A program made the position numbers and the translations under genes. DNA of 64,000 nucleotides from Micromonospora pisi (GTDB taxonomy: Bacteria; Actinomycetota; Actinomycetes; Mycobacteriales; Micromonosporaceae): positions 2,046,001 to 2,110,000 of the forward strand of contig NZ_RBKT01000001.1 of the NCBI RefSeq assembly GCF_003633685.1, written 5' to 3'. Under the pieces are notes generated by a model. The model made no database searches and was not told the DNA's origin. It saw nothing but the letters and a program-made list of their open reading frames with translations. The stretch's first letter is position 1. Every line of letters begins with the position of its first letter. Below, one piece after another: positions 1-8,488 of the stretch.

Positions 1-48
1 CTTGTGGGTGAGGTCGGCGGCGACCGAGGACGCCGGACGTCGGCTCAC
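1..48 (-). CDS. Partial ORF, third gene of edge cassette
   Basis: A GTG at 48-46 opens a frame that stays open to the left edge and gives VSRRPASSVAADLTHK. The GTG overlaps the stop of the preceding gene as GTGA, and a GGGAGG lies 6-7 bases upstream, so start and coupling look genuine. Only 16 residues are visible and no family can be assigned. It would be the last visible gene of a coupled minus-strand cassette downstream of the XRE regulator. Confidence 0.4.
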   Translation of the reverse strand, partial: MSRRPASSVAADLTHK

Positions 49-260
49 CGCCGGGCCTCCCGCTCGGCGGCCAGCATCTCCGGGTCGGCCACCATCTGGC
101 GGGCCCAGCTCAGCCGGGCGCACCGTCCACGCCCATACGCCGGGCAGAGTCGGCACTCCTCGCCGCCCTCGTGGGCGGCCAGCGTCACTCGTGCGTTCCC
201 GAGCATGGCCGGCCACACCGACCGGGGCATGATCGTCAAAGGGTGCCGCTCGGCGCTCAT
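45..260 (-). CDS. Small Cys-containing hypothetical protein (71 aa)
   Basis: Encodes MSAERHPLTIMPRSV... with a CRLCPAYGRGRC segment that could bind a metal through three cysteines (inference). I chose the ATG at 260 because it overlaps the stop of the 51-residue gene upstream as ATGA. An in-frame ATG at 320 would lie inside that gene and has no ribosome site. Its own stop overlaps the next start as GTGA. The protein is not recognised. Small proteins of this kind commonly sit beside XRE regulators in actinomycetes. Confidence 0.5.
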   Translation of the reverse strand: MSAERHPLTIMPRSVWPAMLGNARVTLAAHEGGEECRLCPAYGRGRCARLSWARQMVADPEMLAAEREARR

Positions 261-412
261 CGCCGCCGCCTGGTCCATCGGACGACGCCCGCGTTGCGCA
301 TGATCCGCAGCAGTGGCCATGGCACCGTTTGGCTCCGTGGTTCGTCGGTCCGCCTCGAAGCGGCCGGTAGGACGGGGCGCGGCTCTTCGTCCGCGTCCGT
401 GCTCTGGGGCAT
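257..412 (-). CDS. Small basic hypothetical protein (51 aa)
   Basis: Encodes MPQSTDADEEPRPV... ending in a basic WTRRRR tail. The start is well supported: GGAGGTGAG lies just upstream of the ATG at 412. An upstream in-frame ATG at 577 has no comparable site. The stop overlaps the next gene as ATGA, so the two are probably translated together. No family is recognised. It lies about 230 bp after the XRE regulator gene on the same strand, so it may have its own promoter in the AT-richer stretch near 615-645. Confidence 0.5.
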   Translation of the reverse strand: MPQSTDADEEPRPVLPAASRRTDEPRSQTVPWPLLRIMRNAGVVRWTRRRR

Positions 413-641
413 CTCACTCACCTCCGTCAGGTGGAGCGCGGGGACGGGTTCGAGCGGGCCGGCCGACCTCGTCTGCGCGCACCGTGTGCACCGGGCGGCA
501 CATGGACCGGCCGGTGTGATCGGGGGCGTGGCGATCGGGCTTCGAGAGAGGGCCGCCGGATGGCGGATGTGGTGCACACACCCATCGCCGCGCCGTGATC
601 ACGAGGTTACGGACGGCTAAAAAGATCGGTATTACTCGCGG

Positions 642-1832
642 TTATGCCTGAACGTCCGCCCCGACGCGGCGAGCCAAGATACGTAGATCATCCGACATCG
701 ACCGGTCCCGAGCCCGGCGCACCATCGCCACGACCGCGTCGTGTGCGAGAGGGTTCAGCGTGAATGTCATGGGCGCGGCACGCTCCGCCCGCATGAACGC
801 GGTCAGCGCCTCCCGGTCGCTACGACCCGAGTGCGCGAGCGCCCGGCCGAGGTCCAGCCAGTACGACTGGTGCCGGATAACCGCGCGCAGTGGACCCGGC
901 TGGACCTCGCGCGCCACCTCGGCCACACGACCATGCTCGCCCAGTTCGGCTGCGATCGACATCTCCCACAGCTTGACGTTCGTCGGCCCGAAGCACGCCT
1001 GGTTGAACCCCGCCCCGTCAACCGGATCACCGAGGGTTGCCGCTTCTCGGGCCGCCTCGGCAAGGTGCCCGCTCGCGTCGTCGGCTCGACCATCCACCGC
1101 CGACGCGAACGCCGCCGACAGGTGCAGTTGGCCGAGCATCTGCCGCACGTCCGGCGCAGCGGCGGCATTCTGCAGGTCCGCGAGCGCCCGGCCGGCGACC
1201 CGGCCGGCGACACCGGCCGCCTCGATCGGCAACGACTGGACGGTGGCGAACCGGGCCGCCCCGATCCAGGCAGTGTGCCCCGAGGACTCGGCGGCGGCCA
1301 GTGCCACCTTCGCGGCGACCCGCGCCAGGTGGCGGTAGCCGAGATGACGCAGGCACGCCGACGCCTGGTAGCCGACCTGGGCCAGCGCTCGACCACCGTC
1401 GTCGTGACCGGCAGCGGCCAGCAGCAGCGCCGGCAGTGCCCGCGCCATGGCCGCATGGTTTGCCTGGTCCCGAAGATCGGCATTTCGCGCGATCTCGGCG
1501 CCCAACTGTTCGGCGGTCCAGGTCGGGGCGCGGCGCTCCCCCTCCTCGATCTCGATCAGGGCGGACCAGATCGCGGGTACGGCGTCGGCGGCACCTGCCT
1601 TGATCGGGTCCGTCGGGTCGCCCGGCTGGTCGAGCAGGTCGGCGACGGTGACCTGTAGGGCGGCAGCGATACCGATGAGGGTGGCCCGCCGTTCGATGGT
1701 CTTCCGGCCGGCTTCGACCTGTGAGATGTAGGGCTGGGTGACTCCGGCGAGGCCGGCGAGGACGGTCTGGGTCATCCCGCCCCGGCGCAGGCGCCAGTAT
1801 TTGATCCGAGCACCGATCGTGTCCGTGGACAT
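642..1832 (-). CDS. XRE-family regulator with long C-terminal helical domain
   Basis: A 396-residue protein with an N-terminal Cro/C1-type helix-turn-helix at about residues 8-65 (TQTVLAGLAGVTQPYISQVE), followed by a long Ala-rich, probably TPR-like helical region. The layout matches large actinomycete XRE regulators often found near biosynthetic or accessory genes. The start at 1832 has GGGAGG seven bases upstream. Codons 8-47 are duplicated as a broken fragment at 3765-3884. The overall build resembles the second XRE protein at 62137-63366. The target is unknown; the small coupled genes after it are candidates. Confidence 0.85.
   Translation of the reverse strand: MSTDTIGARIKYWRLRRGGMTQTVLAGLAGVTQPYISQVEAGRKTIERRATLIGIAAALQVTVADLLDQPGDPTDPIKAGAADAVPAIWSALIEIEEGERRAPTWTAEQLGAEIARNADLRDQANHAAMARALPALLLAAAGHDDGGRALAQVGYQASACLRHLGYRHLARVAAKVALAAAESSGHTAWIGAARFATVQSLPIEAAGVAGRVAGRALADLQNAAAAPDVRQMLGQLHLSAAFASAVDGRADDASGHLAEAAREAATLGDPVDGAGFNQACFGPTNVKLWEMSIAAELGEHGRVAEVAREVQPGPLRAVIRHQSYWLDLGRALAHSGRSDREALTAFMRAERAAPMTFTLNPLAHDAVVAMVRRARDRSMSDDLRILARRVGADVQA
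1691..1810 (-). repeat. Source copy of a 120-bp duplicated HTH segment
   Basis: This part of the XRE gene recurs in the same orientation at 3765-3884 with only a few substitutions. A second repeat pair (2847-2894 and 3993-4040) lies downstream in the same order, so the locus seems to have undergone partial duplication with a deletion inside one copy. Confidence 0.8.
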
Positions 1833-1995
1833 GGTGTCGCCTCCCCAGGTAGCGGTCTGGGCGGCGGCCTCACCGACCGCTACAACCGGCGGGCCGCCAT
1901 TCCGGACGGTACACGCTCGGAGCGATCGAGAGGTCCCGATCGAGACGCGACCGGCTCGGAGCGTCGTACCCGCATAAGGCGGCTGGAGCCGGGCG

Positions 1996-2226
1996 TTACG
2001 TAGGCTCGCTCGGCGGGAGATGCGGCTGTGGCGTCCGGCCCTTTCGGAGGTACTGGCCCCGGGCCTCGTCGAGGCTCAAACTGCCGTTCGGCCCGCCCCT
2101 GACGACTGCGCTGTCGTGGTTGTCCTGGCCATCGTCCTCCCACCAGCACTCATCGCAGATTTCGTAGCTCCCTCGCTCCGACAACGTGGCGTGGCGGATC
2201 CGCTGCCGAGTGGGTGCGACGAGCAC
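1996..2226 (-). pseudogene. CPCC-type cysteine-rich protein, N-terminus lost
   Basis: Residues 14-60 carry the recognisable core of the cysteine-rich CPCC family: ATLSERGSYEIC, CDECWWEDDGQDNHD and VRGGPNGSLSLDEAR. Family members begin with a CPCC cluster a few residues before this core. Here the frame opens at a GTG with LVAPTRQRIRH and has no first cysteine pair, so metal binding is probably impaired. The start lies inside the upstream isomerase-like ORF in another frame, which also suggests rearrangement at about 2190-2230. It could be expressed as a truncated 76-residue protein. I call it a likely remnant. Confidence 0.55.
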
Positions 2227-2806
2227 GGTCGGCCCCGGCGTCTTCGGTAGCTACCCGTTGCTCCTCCGGCATGATGCACCATTTCCACGGGCCCACATCG
2301 CCGAGGCGTCCGGTGTGCCGGAGCAGAACTTGCGTGGAGTGCTCCCGTTTACCTGTCTTCTGGCGCTGTTGGGTCGTCGCGTCCGGGGCCAGCCGAGCCA
2401 GAATGCGGGTACTGAACTTCGCGGGTGGCCACCAGTTCACTTTCAGACCCTGGGTGATGTCGTACGTGTGGAGCACAACCTCGGCGACGCCGAGCGCTGC
2501 GAACCCGCTGATGTCGCAGGACCCGAAGTGCCACGCCCGCGTACCCGGCCCTGCTGCCCGCAGCGCCGCGACGAGCAGTCCGCCGCATGCCTCGACGGCC
2601 AGCAACACGTCCGAGACCGGGGCATCGTCGCGGATCACCAGATCCAACGGCAGGTATGCATCCCGTGCCCGGCCCGCCACCTGAGCCGCGTACGCGACCA
2701 GATCATGGCCGATGTGGGCGAGTGTCTCGCGGCACGTCCAGTCGAGGGTGCCAGCGGCGACCGACCAGTCGTGGGCCGAAAGCGGTCCGAGGACCTCGCC
2801 CATCAT
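2150..2806 (-). CDS. DinB/maleylpyruvate isomerase-like protein, ends disturbed
   Basis: Residues 1-150 match the mycothiol-dependent maleylpyruvate isomerase/DinB fold: WTCRETLAHIGHDLVAYAAQ near the N-terminus and FAALGVAEVVLHTYDIT in the middle. The HIGHD and LHTYD histidines are the expected metal ligands. The usual family ending with WKW occurs near residue 175, but the frame runs on for about 40 unrelated residues into the CPCC remnant, so the natural stop seems lost. No ribosome site precedes 2806, and codons upstream remain in frame towards the repeated segment at 2847-2894, so the N-terminus may be truncated as well. Substrate unknown. Confidence 0.6.
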   Translation of the reverse strand: MMGEVLGPLSAHDWSVAAGTLDWTCRETLAHIGHDLVAYAAQVAGRARDAYLPLDLVIRDDAPVSDVLLAVEACGGLLVAALRAAGPGTRAWHFGSCDISGFAALGVAEVVLHTYDITQGLKVNWWPPAKFSTRILARLAPDATTQQRQKTGKREHSTQVLLRHTGRLGDVGPWKWCIMPEEQRVATEDAGADRARRTHSAADPPRHVVGARELRNLR

Positions 2807-2846
2807 TCGGACGGCACGCTCCAGATCCGCCAGGTCGCGGAGCGCG

Positions 2847-2894
2847 AGCTTTGCCGGCCGCGCTGTGGTCGACTGGTCGGGCTGACCGGAGGTA
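2847..2894 (+). repeat. 48-bp repeat just upstream of the GntR gene
   Basis: The sequence from 2847 through the GntR ribosome site recurs at 3993-4040 with a few changes. The second copy has lost the strong site, reading AACCAAAGG in place of GACCGGAGG, and has no gene after it. It is paired with the duplicated XRE segment. Confidence 0.75.
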
Positions 2895-2899
2895 TCCCC

Positions 2900-3649
2900 A
2901 TGCCCAAAACACCCGCGTATCTACAGCTCGCAACCATCCTGCGCACCCAAATCCTCACCGGCGACCTGCCGCCCGGCGCCAAGCTGCCCAGCGAAACCCA
3001 ACTGATGAAGCAGCACGACATCAGCCGGAGCGTGGCGAAGTGGGCCATCGCCATGCTGAAGAGCGAGGGTCTCGTCGTCGGCCGGGCAGGGTCCGGCGTC
3101 TACGTGCGCGACGGTCGTCGTCTCATCCGCTACGCCCACGGCCGCGACATGCGCAACACAGCCGGCACAACATCGCCGTTCGCTCGCGACGCCGAGCAGG
3201 CCGAGCGCACCCCGACGTGGGAGCACGACAGCCGGCACGATGTCGCCGACGAGTCGATCGCCCGGCGACTGGCCATCGAGCCGGGCGCGCCGGTGATGCG
3301 GACCGCGTACCGGTTCCTCGCCGACGGGGAGCCGATCCAGCTCTCCACCTCATGGGAGCCGCTGGCCATCACCGCCAGCACACCGGTCGAGTGGCCAGAG
3401 GACGGCGCAGCGGTTGGCGTGGTCGCCCGGATGGACCTGATCGACGTACGGATCGACGAGTTCGAGGAGCGGCTGACGGACCGGCCGGCCCTGCCGAATG
3501 AGGTGGCGGCGCTCGATCTGGCCCCGCCGTCGGCGACGGTCTGGGTCATCGAGCGGACGTACTACGCGGCCGGTGTGCCAGTGGAGACGGCCACGATCGT
3601 GCTGCCGCGCGGGCGCTACGAACTGGTGTACCGCGTGCCCGTGCACTGA
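2900..3649 (+). CDS. GntR/HutC-family transcriptional regulator
   Basis: A 249-residue protein with an N-terminal winged helix (YLQLATILRTQILTGDLPPG and ETQLMKQHDISRSVAKWAIA, residues 6-70) and a C-terminal UTRA-type ligand domain (about 95-245). The ATG at 2900 is preceded by GGAGGT at 2888-2893, so the longer in-frame extension upstream is not used. HutC/FadR-like repressors sense small metabolites; the ligand cannot be read here. No obvious target gene follows, because the next 700 bp are remnants. It may act on itself or on the minus-strand genes. Confidence 0.85.
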   Translation: MPKTPAYLQLATILRTQILTGDLPPGAKLPSETQLMKQHDISRSVAKWAIAMLKSEGLVVGRAGSGVYVRDGRRLIRYAHGRDMRNTAGTTSPFARDAEQAERTPTWEHDSRHDVADESIARRLAIEPGAPVMRTAYRFLADGEPIQLSTSWEPLAITASTPVEWPEDGAAVGVVARMDLIDVRIDEFEERLTDRPALPNEVAALDLAPPSATVWVIERTYYAAGVPVETATIVLPRGRYELVYRVPVH

Positions 3650-3764
3650 CCGCCCGGTGCCGTAGTCCAGGTACCCCGCCGGCCCGGACCATCGTGGTTC
3701 GTGGCCGAGGGTCGGCCCGATTCACGGTCATCCAGTCCGGTGACCCGTCAACGGCAACCGGACC

Positions 3765-3884
3765 GTTCGATGGTCTTCCGGCCGGCTTCGACCTGTGAGA
3801 TGTAGGGCTGGGTGACTCCGGCGAGACCGGCGAGGACGGTCTGGGTCATCCCGCCTCGGCGCAGGCGCCAGTATTTGATCCGGG
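3765..3884 (-). pseudogene. Truncated XRE helix-turn-helix fragment
   Basis: On the minus strand it still reads IKYWRLRRGGMTQTVLAGLA and then GVTQPYISQVEAGRKTIER, identical to residues 11-47 of the XRE regulator at 642-1832. It then runs into four unrelated residues and a stop, and there is no start codon or ribosome site. It is a non-functional partial duplicate. Near-identity at the DNA level suggests the duplication is recent. Confidence 0.8.
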
Positions 3885-3992
3885 CTCGGAGCGTCGCGGT
3901 CCGGGGTGTGCGTCAGGCAGCCGCCCCCACGCACAACCGGGTGGGCCAGGGCACAGCCCAACCGAACGGGGCTACGGACAACTTGGCGTCCT

Positions 3993-4040
3993 AGCTTTGC
4001 CGGCCGCGCTGTTGTCGACTGGTCGGGCTAACCAAAGGTC
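3993..4040 (+). repeat. Second copy of the GntR upstream repeat
   Basis: Matches 2847-2894, including the shared TTTGCCGGCCGCGCTG core. No GntR coding sequence follows, so this copy marks the downstream edge of the partial duplication. Confidence 0.7.
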
Positions 4041-4341
4041 ATCGGCCCGGTCCGGGACGGGACCGGACCCGTCCGGAAGGTACGCCCGCCCGCTCGGCTG
4101 GGTCAGCCCATGCCTGCCCATCACCACGGCCCGTCGGTCACGGCCGCTCCGGGCACGTCCTCCGACGCTCGGCCTAGGCGAATCACGAAATCACGCTACA
4201 ACCCGGGTATCACGGCACCGGACCGTCCGCCGGTACATCCCGACCAGGAAGTCGAAAACCGGCGGGCTGTACCGGCGAACACGCCGCCGGTACAGCCCAT
4301 CCAGAGTTACTCAGTTCGTCGGCAGTTGCTTGGGCCGTCGA

Positions 4342-4842
4342 CTAGCAGTCCCGCCAGGTGCCGCTCCAACCACGTCCGGAGTCGCTGGTGCACCAGTACC
4401 CGGTGCCGCCGGACACCCAGATCGAGATGTTGCGGGTGCTGCCGGACCACCACCAGGCCCGGGTCCCGTCGGGGCGAGTGCCGTTGATGATGTCGTCGGC
4501 CGACTTGTTGCCGGGCATCAACTGCCATCCGCCGCCGCCCGGCCACACGTGCCAGACCGTACGGTTGGCAGCGATCGCGAAGAGTTCCGGGCGGGAGCCA
4601 TCCGACCGCCATTCGGCCCATGCCCAAGCCTCGCAGTCGATGGCGTTGAGCAGTCCGGAGTTCCACTCCGCGACCTCCAGCCAGCAACTGTCCGACGCCT
4701 GGGTCGCCCTCGGCGTCGTGACTGCCGACGCGGCCGGCACCGCGCCCGTCGCATCGGCGGGCGCCGCGCTCGCCGGTACGGCGGAGAGCAGTGCGGCCAC
4801 TCCGACACCGGCGACCGCCAGTAGCATCCTGATTTTCTTCAT
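4342..4842 (-). CDS. Small secreted Trp-rich protein (166 aa)
   Basis: The ATG at 4842 has GGAAGGA six bases upstream and opens a classic signal peptide: MKKIRM, a hydrophobic core, then SAVPASA as the likely cleavage point near residue 27. The mature part of about 139 residues is rich in Trp and Gly (AWAWAEW, WHVWPGGGGW, AWWWSG) and has four Cys that could form two disulfides. Aromatic repeats of this kind suggest binding of carbohydrate or cell-wall surfaces (inference). The family is not recognised. It is transcribed divergently from the STAND regulator at 5140; a direct repeat CGACTGTCC (4963-4971 and 4977-4985) lies between them. Confidence 0.7.
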   Translation of the reverse strand: MKKIRMLLAVAGVGVAALLSAVPASAAPADATGAVPAASAVTTPRATQASDSCWLEVAEWNSGLLNAIDCEAWAWAEWRSDGSRPELFAIAANRTVWHVWPGGGGWQLMPGNKSADDIINGTRPDGTRAWWWSGSTRNISIWVSGGTGYWCTSDSGRGWSGTWRDC

Positions 4843-5139
4843 TTGGATCCTTCCGTTGACGTGGCCCTGAGGCCCGGCCCCCCGGCCCCCCTGCCGTCCG
4901 CGCCACCGCCGTCGGCGGGCCCGAAGCGGTCCCCTGGTTGGCTGCGGTGATCGGCCTGTCGTCGACTGTCCAGCGCCGACTGTCCGCGTGGAAGGATCCC
5001 GGACGAATCCGGATGGCGGCGGAGCATGCCGCCTCGACCCACCAAAGGGGATGGACGACATGAATCGCCTTGGTGCTGACAGTCAGGGCATCGAGTCGAT
5101 AGCCTGAACTGGATCCAGGTCCCCTCCGGGAAGCGAGCC

Positions 5140-7749
5140 ATGGCACCCCTGCGGAATCCTGTCGACTCGTTCACGGTGCTGCCCGATCCCGGTCGGGCCG
5201 AGACGCTCGACGGCCTTGTCGAGCAGTTGCGGCTGTTGAAGATCTGGGCCGGCGACCCCTCCTACGAATCCATCACCAGTCGCGTCAACTCGGCCTGGGT
5301 CGCGGCCGGCCGGCCGGCCGGTGAACTCGCCCGGAAGAGCACGGTCGCGGACTGTTTCCGGCCCAGCCGACGACGGTTGAACAACGATCTCGTCATCGGG
5401 GTGGTCCAGGCACTGCACCCGGACCAGGGGTACCTGGCCCAGTGGCGGCAGGCGCTCCAGGTGGTCGGTGGGAAGGCCCAGGCGGCGTCCCAGGTCCGGG
5501 TCCAGGACACCCTGCCACAGGACCTTCCCGAGTTCACCGGCCGGACCACCGAGCTGGAGCGGTTACGCCAGGCACTCCGGCACGGGCAGCACGACGGTGG
5601 TGCGGTGGTGGTCTCCGCGATCGAGGGGATGGCGGGGGTCGGCAAGACCCAACTCGTCATCCACGCCGGGCATCTCCTCGCCCGGGAGCAGCCGTTCGAC
5701 CGGGTCCTCTTCGTCAACCTGCGCGGGTTCCACCCCGATCCCGCCCAGCCACCGGCCGAACCGTCCGCCGTCCTGGACGGTTTCCTGCGCCTGCTCGGCG
5801 TCCCTGCCCAGAACATCCCTCACGACCTGGAAGCCCGGGCCGCCGCCTACCGGGACCGGCTGGCCGGCACCCGCGCCCTGGTGGTCCTGGACAACGCCGC
5901 CAGCACCGGGCAGGTCCGCCCGCTGCTGCCCGGAACTCCCGGCTGCCTCACCCTGGTCACCAGTCGCCGGAACCTCACCGAACTGCGCCCCGCGACGCAC
6001 CTGACGGTGGACGTGTTCACTCCCGACGAGGCCGTGGCATTCCTCGGTCCGGCGGTACGGGAAGTGCCTGTCGGCGAGGACCCGGACGCCCTCACCCGGA
6101 TAGCCCGACGGTGTGGCCACCTACCGCTGGCCCTCGGACTGGTCGCCGGGCACATCCGGGGCAGGCCCGGCTGGACTCTCACCGACCACGCGGACCGGCT
6201 GGACGAACTCCACCACGGCCGGCGTCTGGAGAGCGGGGTGGAGCTCGCCCTGAGCCTGTCCTACCAGCGTCTTTCCCCGGAGCGGCGACGGCTGCTGCGG
6301 CTCGCGGCGCTGCACCCCGGCCAGGACTTCGACGCGTACGCGGCGGCGGCCCTGTCCGACACCGACCTGCCGGCCGGCCGGGCGCAGTTGGATCAACTGG
6401 GCCGGGACCATCTGTTGCAGGAGAGCGCGCCCGGGCGGTACACCTTCCACGACCTTGTTCGGACCTTCGCCCTCAGCCGGGCCAGCGACGAAGACCCGCC
6501 GTCCGAACGCCGTGCCGCCCTGTCCCGCCTGTTCGACCACTACGTGGCCGCTGCCGCCACCGCGATGGACACGCTGCATCCGGCCGAGGCACACCGCCGA
6601 CCCCGGATCGCGGCGGGCGGCACCCTTTGTCCGGCCATGCCCGACCCGGAGGCCGCTCGTAGCTGGCTGGACACCGAACTCCACACCCTGGTCGCCGTCG
6701 CCGCGCACGCGGCCATCCACGGCTGGCCCAGCCACACCGTGCGGCTCTCCACCACCCTTTTCCGCTACCTCGCCGGCGGACACTTCTCCGAGGCCCTGAC
6801 CATCCACGGTCACGCCCGCCACGCCGCCCAGCTCGACGACGATCGCGCGGGGCAGGCCCACGCGCTGGTCAACCTCGCCACCGTGCACGGCCAGCTGGGC
6901 CAACACGGTCCGGCCGCCGAACAACTCCAGCAGGCGCTGGGCCTGTTCGAACGGCTTGGTGACCCGACCGGCCAGGCCCGCGCCGTGGGCAACCTCGGCG
7001 CGGTCGAGCAGCGACTGGGTCGCTACCGGTCCGCCGCCCACCACCTCGAGCAGGCCCTGGTCCTGGAACGGCAGGCCGGCAACCAGACCGGTGAGGTCTA
7101 CACGCTGCTCAATCTCGGCGTCGTCGAGGAGCGGCTGGGCCACTACCAACGGGCAGCCGACCACTACGAGCAGGCCCTGACGCTGGGCCGGCGTACCGGT
7201 GACCGGACCGCCGAAGCGGCTGCGTTGACCCATCTCGGCGACGCCGAGGTACGGCTGGGGCGGCCCGAGGCGGCCACCGAGCACCTGCGACAGGCCCTGG
7301 TCCTGTACCGGCAGCTCGGCTACCGCAACGGTGAAGCCTGGACGCTGGACAGCTTCGGCACCCTGCACGCCCACCTCGGTCAGCCCGCGCAGGCCACCGA
7401 GCATCACGGGAAGGCCCTGGCCATCTTCCGCGAGATAGCCGACCGGGATGGCGAATCGCTGGCCCTCAACGGCCTCGGCGAGGCCGCCCACGCCGCTGGT
7501 CGCGCCGCCGACGCCGTCGACCACCATACCGCCGCCCGGTCCATCGCGGCCGGTGTCGGCGCCCTCGACCAGCAGGCCCGCGCCCACGCCGGCCTCGCGC
7601 ACGCCCATCGGACGCTCGGCGAGCACGCCCACGCCCACGAGCACTTCCAGCAGGCCCTGACCTGCTACACCACGCTGGGCATGCCGCAGGCCGAGCAGAT
7701 CCGCGCCCACCTCACCTCTAAGGAGCCAAGGCTGAATTCCGGCCGCTGA
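5140..7749 (+). CDS. STAND regulator: effector domain, NB-ARC ATPase, TPR array
   Basis: An 869-residue protein. Residues 1-115 form a small helical effector region common in actinomycete NB-ARC proteins. The ATPase follows: Walker A GMAGVGKT (163-170), Walker B ALVVLDNA (246-253) and a TSRR sensor at 274-277, then a GHLPLAL motif in the winged-helix region. From about residue 550 to the end there are repeated TPR units (ALVNLATVHGQLGQHGPAAE and similar). The build resembles AfsR/SARP-type regulators without the DNA-binding and BTAD domains, and also anti-phage STAND sensors. The ligand sensed by the TPRs is unknown. It stands alone; no obvious effector gene is coupled to it. Confidence 0.85.
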   Translation: MAPLRNPVDSFTVLPDPGRAETLDGLVEQLRLLKIWAGDPSYESITSRVNSAWVAAGRPAGELARKSTVADCFRPSRRRLNNDLVIGVVQALHPDQGYLAQWRQALQVVGGKAQAASQVRVQDTLPQDLPEFTGRTTELERLRQALRHGQHDGGAVVVSAIEGMAGVGKTQLVIHAGHLLAREQPFDRVLFVNLRGFHPDPAQPPAEPSAVLDGFLRLLGVPAQNIPHDLEARAAAYRDRLAGTRALVVLDNAASTGQVRPLLPGTPGCLTLVTSRRNLTELRPATHLTVDVFTPDEAVAFLGPAVREVPVGEDPDALTRIARRCGHLPLALGLVAGHIRGRPGWTLTDHADRLDELHHGRRLESGVELALSLSYQRLSPERRRLLRLAALHPGQDFDAYAAAALSDTDLPAGRAQLDQLGRDHLLQESAPGRYTFHDLVRTFALSRASDEDPPSERRAALSRLFDHYVAAAATAMDTLHPAEAHRRPRIAAGGTLCPAMPDPEAARSWLDTELHTLVAVAAHAAIHGWPSHTVRLSTTLFRYLAGGHFSEALTIHGHARHAAQLDDDRAGQAHALVNLATVHGQLGQHGPAAEQLQQALGLFERLGDPTGQARAVGNLGAVEQRLGRYRSAAHHLEQALVLERQAGNQTGEVYTLLNLGVVEERLGHYQRAADHYEQALTLGRRTGDRTAEAAALTHLGDAEVRLGRPEAATEHLRQALVLYRQLGYRNGEAWTLDSFGTLHAHLGQPAQATEHHGKALAIFREIADRDGESLALNGLGEAAHAAGRAADAVDHHTAARSIAAGVGALDQQARAHAGLAHAHRTLGEHAHAHEHFQQALTCYTTLGMPQAEQIRAHLTSKEPRLNSGR

Positions 7750-8453
7750 CCTGCGACTTCAAAAATCCGTTCAGGCGGCTCGATGATACTCGTTGATGAT
7801 TCCTCCCAGCCGTCGTCGGCGCCGGACGACCCCGTCGATCGGCACAACGACCTCCGGGTCATGGTTGGGTCGCAGGTCGATGCATCCCTCGCGCATGCTG
7901 TCATGGCTACCCATCCCGCACTTTGCCGGTTGCCCGGGTGCGTGTGTGTGAGGTCGCCATGGCGATCGGTCCGGTGCTGAAGGTGCGGTTACCGCGGTTG
8001 AGAAAGAGGCCGTCGCTGGCCCGGACGTCGGGCCGGCTGTCGGCGTTGGTGACCACCTCGGCGGCCCAGCCGTGCTGATGCGTCCGTGGTTCGCTGATCG
8101 GCGCCAGCCGCTTCGTGTCGGCGATCGGCTTTGGCCAGGCCGGTAGAGGGTTCAGGCACGGGGCGCTTCCGGTCTGGCCGGCGAGCCTAGCTGTCGGCGT
8201 ACCGACTTCGGTGCACAGGCAGATCTCGCTTGACGTATGAAGCTGTGTTGAGGTCAGCCAGCCGTCCGGTGACAACGGCTGCCGTGACGTCTGTGGGTCC
8301 GGCCGGCGGTCCCGGTTGCAAACATTGCGTAACGCTCGGCTATCCAACGACGTGCGGCCCGGCTTCCGGATCTGTCGATGTGCGGGCGTTGAGCCGGGGG
8401 TGGTGCGGTAGCGATGCGCAACCTGGCCGTTGTCTCGGGCGCCCGGCGCCGTC
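7750..8453. other. Non-coding or decayed stretch
   Basis: About 700 bp between the STAND gene and the PadR promoter. A 146-codon minus-strand ORF (7907-8347) exists but has no ribosome site and no family resemblance I can see. It could be a decayed gene. Nothing else is supported. Confidence 0.5.
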
Positions 8454-8482
8454 TTGCACTTAGACGTATACGTCTATAGGTT
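8454..8482 (+). promoter_or_regulatory. PadR promoter with embedded 16-bp palindrome
   Basis: TTGCAC (8454-8459) and TAGGTT (8477-8482) are spaced by 17 bp as -35 and -10 elements. The spacer contains the perfect palindrome TAGACGTATACGTCTA (8461-8476), a likely repressor site. The GTG start at 8489 lies seven bases after the -10, which fits a leaderless transcript. The layout suggests autorepression by the PadR protein. Confidence 0.7.
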
Positions 8483-8488
8483 GCCGGG

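Larger units (their letters stand above)
3650..4341. other. Gene-poor stretch with duplicated remnants
   Basis: No intact gene is supported in these 690 bp. It holds the broken XRE fragment (3765-3884) and the second copy of the GntR leader (3993-4040). The remaining ORFs overlap one another and lack ribosome sites. Confidence 0.6.

Noticed and set aside
6121-7710. 529-codon minus-strand ORF opposite the STAND gene
   Set aside because: A mirror of the repetitive TPR codons; no start signal.
7907-8347. 146-codon minus-strand ORF after the STAND gene
   Set aside because: No ribosome site, no family resemblance and mixed codon pattern; kept only as a possible remnant.
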